Of a DNA stretch of 64,000 bases, positions 53,299-61,100 are shown one piece after another (the stretch's first letter is position 1; each line of letters begins with the position of its first letter). The DNA comes from Phytopythium helicoides. Its lineage: Eukaryota > Oomycota > Peronosporomycetes > Pythiales > Pythiaceae. The notes beneath the pieces are model-generated. The model had not been told where the DNA came from. It was given only the letters and a program-made list of their open reading frames with translations, and made no database searches. Where the stretch lies: contig JANFNE010000026.1 in the NCBI GenBank assembly GCA_024867545.1, positions 62,001-126,000 on the forward strand. Reading direction: 5' to 3'. Both the position numbers and the translations under genes were made by a program.

Positions 53299-56200
53299 AT
53301 GACGAGGAGGCTTCTTAAAGCCGCCGAAGCGGGCGATCTCGATGTGGTGAAGGAGCTGATCGACGGCGGGGTGTATGTGAATGCCACGAACAAAGACGGA
53401 TGGACAGCGCTGATGGTTGGTGCTCACGATGGCCACCTTGAAGTGGTTCGGTATCTCGTGGAAGGATGCGGCGCGGACGGGAATGCCACACACAAAGACG
53501 GATGGACAGCGCTGATGGATGCCGCTCGCTATGGTCACCTTGAAATGGTCCGCTGTCTCGTGGAAGAACACGGCGCGGACGTGAATGCTATAAACAAAGA
53601 CGGATGGACAGCACTGAGATGGGCCGCTGAGAATGGTAACCTTGAAATGGTTCGGTATCTCGTGGATGAAGGCGGCGCGGACGTGAATGCCATGGACAAA
53701 GACGGATGGACAACGCTGATGTGGGCCGCTAACAATGGTCACCTTGAAATTGTTCGGTGTCTCTTGGAAGAAGGCAAAGCGGACGTGAATGCCACGAACG
53801 AAGACGGATGGACAGCGCTGAGGTGGGCCGCTCAGAATGGTCACCTTGACGTGGTTCAGTATCTCGTGGAAGAAGGCGGCGCGGATGTGAATGCCACAAA
53901 CAATGACGGCAAGTCGGCAATCCGTATCGCTGCTGATCTCGGCTATCAAGAAATCATGCACATTCTCAAACCTTTTTTGACGCACTCACAACCACCAAAC
54001 ACTTCACTATTCGATTCGCTACAGTCCGACTGGATCATACCTCCCTCCGAAATTGAACTCACTAAACGAGTTGACACCAGCAACCTCGGAGGAGAATACA
54101 TCGCCAAATGGCTCGATGCACACGTCATCGTCAAACTTTTCATCCCAGATGCAGCACACTCATCCTTCCAACAAGAAGTAAAGCTGTGGAAGCAATTAAG
54201 ACACCCTAACGTGATCAAGATGTACGGCGCATGTGAAGCTGGTCCAGGTTTGCAGTTCTTCGTGTGTGAGTATGCTGAGCATGGATCGTTGATTGAGTGT
54301 GTGAAGTCCACTCCAGAGGATGGACCACGGAGGGTGTGGAAATATCTGTATGAGGCTGCACTGGGTCTGGAGTATCTTCACGAGCGAGGGCTTGTTCACG
54401 GTGATCTTCGTTGTAGCAACATTTTGATCGGCAGTGATGGTTTGGCTCGGTTATCGAATTTTGGTTTGAGTGGTGCAAAGAGTGGAGGATCTTCAAGTGT
54501 TGGTTCGATGCTGTGGCAGGCTCCTGAGATTATTTGGGGTAAAGAGTCATCCTCTCGATTTGCATCGGATGTGTATTCATTGGGAATGTGTATTTTGGAA
54601 GCTATCACTGGGAAAAAGCCATGGGACGATAAAAATGACCCGAAATGGTACAAGACTTGGTGGAAACCAGAGACAGATGGTGACTCATGGTTCGCCCCAG
54701 AATGTCCCGATGGTGACGCACGTGACTTGGTGTGGCGAATGTGCTGTTATGATCCTACCAAGCGCATCAAACTACAATCCGTCGTACACGAGCTAGAGCG
54801 TTTGGCACTCAACGAGAGCTTGGGTCACACCCCATCAGAGCCAGAGTATGAACCCGTACACACACTTGACACCTACAAACTCGGTGAGATCAAGGAACTG
54901 TGGCAAAAAGTAGAAACACTCATGAAGAACAACACCAACAATCATCAATACCAACAAGCATTTGACAAACTCAAATCACTTTACAACCATCTACACAAAT
55001 CAACACATCTCGTCACACTGTTCACAAGATTCCACACACTACTCACACAGTTCCATACCGTCATCACCATGAATGAACAACAAACATTAGCCATGCGACT
55101 ATCGTCCACGCGTGCCACCACCTACAGCATCTACGCCTTTCATCGACGCATACAATCACTGTGGGGAGCACTGGGTCAACCACCTGACACCAACATCACA
55201 CAGACGGCACAGACAGACGATGCACAACGCCGTGAGTTGTTTGTGTCTGGTGTGTCGGATGTGTATCTGTTGTTGCGCGAGTTGGAATCGGATGATGAGA
55301 AGGTTGCCTTTCTGAAGATGCTGAAACGGGAGATGACACATCAATACACACCTACTCAACTGGAGGTGATGAAGAAGGCTTTGGAGGCTCTCGAGAGCAA
55401 GATTGGTGAGGAGGTGGATAGATTGGTTCCGGAGTGGTTCATTCCTTGGTATGAGTTGATCAAGCGTGAGGACGAATGTCTTGGTGAAGGTGGTTTCGGG
55501 TGTGTGATCCGAGCGAAGTGGTTGGACTCGGAGGTGGTGGTGAAGCAAGTGGAGTTTGGTGGTTCTAAGGGGTCTTTACTGTGGTCGAACTTGAGCTCGA
55601 TGGAATCAATATCCATTGAAGATGCCGAGACCCGACAGCGAGCGGTGGAGTATAAAAAGAGCAGTCCAGAAGAGCTTGAGAAGCGAGCACACAAACGAGA
55701 AGAAGCTATGAAAATGTTCCGACGTGAAGTAGACATCTGGTTCGGATTCAGTCACCCTCACGTCATACAACTATTCGGCGCATGTCACGTAGGCACACCA
55801 TTCTTCGTATGTGAGTACGCCACCAACGGGACATTGGTCCAGTATTTGCGGAAACATCCGGATGAGTTGTGGCAGAAGCTATATGAGGCTGCGTTGGGAG
55901 TCCAGTACCTTCATGCTCGTGGAGTGGTTCATGGTGATCTGAAAGGCAACAATATCGTGATTGGTAGTGACATGAAGGCGAAGGTGACGGATTTTGGTCT
56001 GAGTTCAATGGTGAGTGATAGTGGAGAAGCGCATATCACAGCTGCGTCGCATTGGGTGGCTCCGGAGTGTTTTGTAGTTGATCCTGAGTTGACGTTTGCG
56101 TCGGATGTGTACTCTCTGGGTATGTGTATTGTGGAGTCGATGCGAGTGGTGGGATGTGAAGAGTGGATTTTACCGTGGCGAGATGTGGATAATGTTGTTG

Positions 56201-56697
56201 TGCGAGTGCATGCAAAACGTGGTGAATTGCCACCAAGACCCTCTCATTCTACGGATGCGCAGTGGGAACTAGTGGAACGCATGTGTTCATTTCAACCGGA
56301 GAATCGGATAAAGATCTCTACTGTGGTGGATGAATTGGGGAGGTTGGCGAATGAGAGAAATGAGGCGACTACTGAATCACCTAGCTTGGAGTTTGTTCCT
56401 GATGTTATCTCTACGATGAAAAGAATGTTGAGTGAGCTACATGAGAGTGGAAAGGAAGTTTCAATGTACCTGGACTTGTGGAATGAACTGGAGAAGGTAT
56501 ACAAGAAGAATGTCAACGTCCACGCCAGCAGCAGCAGTAATATGTTCAGTGGTTTGGTGAGAGACGCGGAGACGGCAACTTTAAAATTGAAGGAGAAGAA
56601 CACGGACTTGATGTCTTCATTAGAGATAACCATGGCTGTGTACGCTTTGCGTCGTCGTGTGGTCAAGTTTGTGGAGGCATATCCAGCACAAGAGTAG
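53299..56697 (+). CDS. Ankyrin repeats + pseudokinase + TKL kinase protein, copy 4
   Basis: Intronless, 1132 residues, same architecture as copy 3: cap plus six ankyrin repeats, NFG pseudokinase, linker, kinase 2 with [23 protein letters not shown] and APE. The 5' half is nearly identical to copy 3; the 3' half is a distinct allele-like version, closer to copies 1 and 2 in places ([27 protein letters not shown]). Its beta3-alphaC insert (SMESISIEDAETRQRAVEYK) is the most divergent of the set. Confidence 0.88.
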   Translation: MTRRLLKAAEAGDLDVVKELIDGGVYVNATNKDGWTALMVGAHDGHLEVVRYLVEGCGADGNATHKDGWTALMDAARYGHLEMVRCLVEEHGADVNAINKDGWTALRWAAENGNLEMVRYLVDEGGADVNAMDKDGWTTLMWAANNGHLEIVRCLLEEGKADVNATNEDGWTALRWAAQNGHLDVVQYLVEEGGADVNATNNDGKSAIRIAADLGYQEIMHILKPFLTHSQPPNTSLFDSLQSDWIIPPSEIELTKRVDTSNLGGEYIAKWLDAHVIVKLFIPDAAHSSFQQEVKLWKQLRHPNVIKMYGACEAGPGLQFFVCEYAEHGSLIECVKSTPEDGPRRVWKYLYEAALGLEYLHERGLVHGDLRCSNILIGSDGLARLSNFGLSGAKSGGSSSVGSMLWQAPEIIWGKESSSRFASDVYSLGMCILEAITGKKPWDDKNDPKWYKTWWKPETDGDSWFAPECPDGDARDLVWRMCCYDPTKRIKLQSVVHELERLALNESLGHTPSEPEYEPVHTLDTYKLGEIKELWQKVETLMKNNTNNHQYQQAFDKLKSLYNHLHKSTHLVTLFTRFHTLLTQFHTVITMNEQQTLAMRLSSTRATTYSIYAFHRRIQSLWGALGQPPDTNITQTAQTDDAQRRELFVSGVSDVYLLLRELESDDEKVAFLKMLKREMTHQYTPTQLEVMKKALEALESKIGEEVDRLVPEWFIPWYELIKREDECLGEGGFGCVIRAKWLDSEVVVKQVEFGGSKGSLLWSNLSSMESISIEDAETRQRAVEYKKSSPEELEKRAHKREEAMKMFRREVDIWFGFSHPHVIQLFGACHVGTPFFVCEYATNGTLVQYLRKHPDELWQKLYEAALGVQYLHARGVVHGDLKGNNIVIGSDMKAKVTDFGLSSMVSDSGEAHITAASHWVAPECFVVDPELTFASDVYSLGMCIVESMRVVGCEEWILPWRDVDNVVVRVHAKRGELPPRPSHSTDAQWELVERMCSFQPENRIKISTVVDELGRLANERNEATTESPSLEFVPDVISTMKRMLSELHESGKEVSMYLDLWNELEKVYKKNVNVHASSSSNMFSGLVRDAETATLKLKEKNTDLMSSLEITMAVYALRRRVVKFVEAYPAQE

Positions 56698-58182
56698 ATA
56701 CTGACTCTACCTTGGTGACTCCGCCGACTCTACCCACTCGGTGGACCGCAACAAGTGCATGGACATGAAACTCACACTGCAAGGAGTGGACTAGGTGACA
56801 GCTTCCATCACTAGTAACTTACTGGTAAAGGCTTTTTCCAATGTTGGTGACCCTGGATCCTATAGCGACGAGAGTTTCGATGAAGTACGCTCTGCTGTCT
56901 CGTTCAGATCGGATCACAAGAGGAGGATCTGAACCAAATCCTCCTTTTGTGGTGTGCTACTACTACCTCTTCACGACTAAGTAGACAGAGGTCGGAATAA
57001 ACCAAAACAAATCTACCTCGCGTCGGCGCCTTTCAGATCGGCGACATACCCGCCACGATCGGGAGCGAAGCCGACGGAGTAACCACAGGAGCCACTACCG
57101 TCGTCCATACAAACAACGCCGTCCTTACCTGCTCCACAGACGCCACCTCCTCCACCACAGCCTCACCACGAACCAGAATGAGACCTCCACTTCTCCGACG
57201 CCAACCACTAAATCTACTACATCGTCCACAACTGCAACGCGCTTGGCGGCAGCCTGGTCCTCCTCCGAGACCATCAACCCTACATGCATTGCAATCGCTC
57301 GCGCGACTCCTTCTTGCTCCCCCGCTTCACGACCGTCATGCAGTCCTAGTCGTCCCTCCTCACCCTCTCACAGACATCGATACATCCTCTACGTATAGAA
57401 CTGCGACCGCGCCTTCCTCCACTCGCACTTGGACCCTCCAAGTGGCGGACCTGGCGCCACTACAACCTCCCCAACCACCCTCTCGTCCCTCAACCAGCGA
57501 CGCACACTCTCCGACTCTCGAGCCTCCGCGCATCCTTCTCCACCATCTCCAACGCCGCACCAGCCTCCGACCACCGGACCACAACCGCCCGCCTTGGCTC
57601 TCGTGGCTTCTCGCGCCGCGCCACCTGCTGCAAACCAAACGCAGCAGCACACGGCGACACGCACGCGCGCCGGACGCCCACGCTCTTCTCGCTCTCTTCT
57701 CGCTCTCGCGGCTCGCCTCGCACTCCCACGCTCCTCCTCCCGCCGCCGCAACTGCTCGCAGCCTCACACACTCGCACAGCGCCACGCCACGTCCGACGCC
57801 ACCGCAGCCGCCAGCGCCGCGCACTCCACACACACGCGCGGGCCTCTCGCTCCCTCCGCAGCTCCAGCCTCTCGCGCCAACGACCGCCCTCGCGCTCCAT
57901 CGCCACCGCCTCCGCTCCCAAGACCAACCGACAAACTACGCCACCATCTCCCACTCGCCTCCCTCGGTCTCCATGCGGCTGCGCTTTCTCGCCTTTTGGC
58001 TGGCGACTTGGACGTTGGACGTTGGACGTTCGGCTCGTGGGTTGGAGACGTGGGGAAGGGTGCGGGCGTGTGGGTTGGTTGAGTGGATTGGGTGAGGATC
58101 TTTTGGGGATGGGCGAGGGAGGTCGAGGTCGTTGTCCTCATTTGGGAAGAAGGAGGAAGGAAGGAAGAAGGTGAGGAGGAAG
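56698..58182. repeat. Inter-gene spacer 4: PHT relic plus promoter of the giant copy 5
   Basis: 1485 bases. The PHT relic lies at about 56705-57005. The short-loop hairpin is at 57426-57444, and the upstream ORF at 57973-58095 is truncated and does not reach the kinase ATG. The region just before the ATG differs from the other spacers (shortened GGATTGGGTGAGG segment). Confidence 0.75.
56705..57005 (+). pseudogene. Phosphate-transporter (PHT1) relic 4
   Basis: Same segment as relics 1-3 (STHSVDRNKCMDMKLTLQGV, stop, NLLVKAFSNVGDPGSYSDES, then a CYYYLFT-like part), with additional losses near its start (missing the 'YFADS' bases). Confidence 0.75.
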
Positions 58183-61100
58183 ATGACGGAGAGGCTTCTT
58201 AAAGCCGCACGGGCAGGCAATCTCGATGTGGTGAAGGAGCTGATCGACGGCGGAGTGGATGCGGATGCCACTGACTACGACAGATGGACAGTGCTGATGT
58301 ATGCCGCTGAGAATGGTCACCTTGAAGTGGTTCGGTATCTCGTGAAAGAAGGCGGCGTGGACGTGAATGCTATAAACAAAGACGGATGGACAGCACAGAT
58401 GTATGCCGCTCGCAATGGTTACCTTAAAATTGTTCGGTATCTCGTGAAAGAAGGCGGAGCGGACGTGAATGCTATAAACAAAGACGGATGGACAGCACAG
58501 ATGTATGCCGCTCGCAATGGTTACCTTAAAATTGTTCGGTGTCTCGTGAAAGAAGGCGGCGCGGACGTGAATGCTATAAACAAAGACGGATGGACAGCGC
58601 TGATGTATGCCGCTCGCAATGGTTACCTTAAAATGGTTCGGTATCTCGTGAAAGAAGGCGGAGCGGACGTGAATGCTATAAACAAAGACGGATGGACAGC
58701 ACAGATGTATGCCGCTGAGAATGGTTACCTTAAAATTGTTCGGTGTCTCATGAAAGAAGGCGGCGCGGACGTGAATGCTATAAACAAAGACGGATGGACA
58801 GCGCTGATGTGGGCCGCTCGCAATGGTCACCTTAAAATGGTTCGGTGTCTCGTGAAAGAAGGCGGCGCGGACGTGAATGCTATAAACAAAGACGGATGGA
58901 CAGCGCTGATGTATGCCGCTCGCTATGGTCACCTTGAGGTTGTTCGGTATCTCGTAGAAGAACGCGGATTGGACGTGAATGCTATAAACAAAGACGGATG
59001 GACAGCACAGATGTATGCCGCTCGCAATGGTTACCTTAAAATTGTTCGGTGTCTCGTGAAAGAAGGCGGCGCGGACGTGAATGCTATAAACAAAGACGGA
59101 TGGACAGCGCTGATGTGGGCCGCTCGCAATGGTCACCTTAAAATGGTTCGGTGTCTCGTGAAAGAAGGCGGCGCGGACGTGAATGCTATAAACAAAGACG
59201 GATGGACAGCACTGAGATGGGCCGCTGAGAATGGTCACCTTGATATTGTTCAGTGTCTCGTGAAAGAAGGCGGCGCGGACGTGAATGCTATAAACAAAGA
59301 CGGATGGACAGCACTGAGATGGGCCGCTCGCAATGGTCACCTTAAAATGGTTCGGTGTCTCGTGAAAGAAGGCGGCGCGGACGTGAATGCTATAAACAAA
59401 GACGGATGGACAGCGCTGATGTATGCCGCTCGCTATGGTCACCTTGAGGTTGTTCGGTATCTCGTAGAAGAACGCGGATTGGACGTGAATGCTATAAACA
59501 AAGACGGATGGACAGCACAGATGTATGCCGCTCGCAATGGTTACCTTAAAATTGTTCGGTGTCTCGTGAAAGAAGGCGGCGCGGACGTGAATGCTATAAA
59601 CAAAGACGGATGGACAGCGCTGATGTGGGCCGCTCGCAATGGTCACCTTAAAATGGTTCGGTGTCTCGTGAAAGAAGGCGGCGCGGACGTGAATGCTATA
59701 AACAAAGACGGATGGACAGCACTGAGATGGGCCGCTGAGAATGGTCACCTTGATATTGTTCAGTGTCTCGTGAAAGAAGGCGGAGCGGACGTGAATGCTA
59801 TAAACAAAGACGGATGGACAGCACTGAGATGGGCCGCTGAGAATGGTCACCTTGATATTGTTCAGTGTCTCGTGAAAGAAGGCGGAGCGGACGTGAATGC
59901 TATAAACAAAGACGGATGGACAGCACTGATGTATGCCGCTCGCAATGGTTACCTTAAAATGGTTCGGTATCTCGTGAAAGAAGGCGGAGCGGACGTGAAT
60001 GCTATAAACAAAGACGGATGGACAGCACTGATGTATGCCGCTCGCTATGGTCACCTTAAAATGGTTCGGTATGTTGTAGAAGAACGTGGAGTGGACGTGA
60101 ATGCCACGAACAAAGACGGATGGACAGCCCTAATGTGGGCCGCTCAGAATGGTCACCTTGAAATGGTCCGCTGTCTCGTGAAAGAAGGCGGCGCGGACGT
60201 GAATGCTATAAACAAAGACGGATGGACAGCGCTGATGTATGCCGCTCGCAATGGTTACCTTGAAATTGTTCGGTGTCTTGTAGAAGAAGGCGGAGCGGAC
60301 GTGAATGCTATAAACAAAGACGGATGGACAGCACAGATGTATGCCGCTCGCAATGGTTACCTTAAAATTGTTCGGTGTCTCATGAAAGAAGGCGGCGCGG
60401 ACGTGAATGCTATAAACAAAGACGGATGGACAGCACAGATGTATGCCGCTCGCAATGGTTACCTTAAAATTGTTCGGTGTCTCATGAAAGAAGGCGGCGC
60501 GGACGTGAATGCTATAAACAAAGACGGATGGACAGCGCTGATGTATGCCGCTCGCAATGGTTACCTTAAAATTGTTCGGTGTCTTGTAGAAGAAGGCGGA
60601 GCGGACGTGAATGCTATAAACAAAGACGGATGGACAGCACAGATGTATGCCGCTGAGAATGGTTACCTTAAAATTGTTCGGTGTCTCATGAAAGAAGGCG
60701 GCGCGGACGTGAATGCTATAAACAAAGACGGATGGACAGCGCTGATGTATGCCGCTCGCAATGGTTACCTTAAAATTGTTCGGTGTCTTGTAGAAGAAGG
60801 CGGAGCGGACGTGAATGCTATAAACAAAGACGGATGGACAGCACTGATGTATGCCGCTCGCAATGGTTACCTTAAAATTGTTCGGTGTCTTGTAGAAGAA
60901 GGCGGAGCGGACGTGAATGCTATAAACAAAGACGGATGGACAGCACTGATGTATGCCGCTCGCTATGGTCACCTTGAAATTGTTCGGTGTCTCGTAGAAG
61001 AAGGCGGCGCGGACGTGAATGCCACGAACAAAGACGGATGGACAGCGCTGATGTGGGCCGCTCGCAATGGTCACCTTAAAATGGTTCGGTGTCTCGTGAA

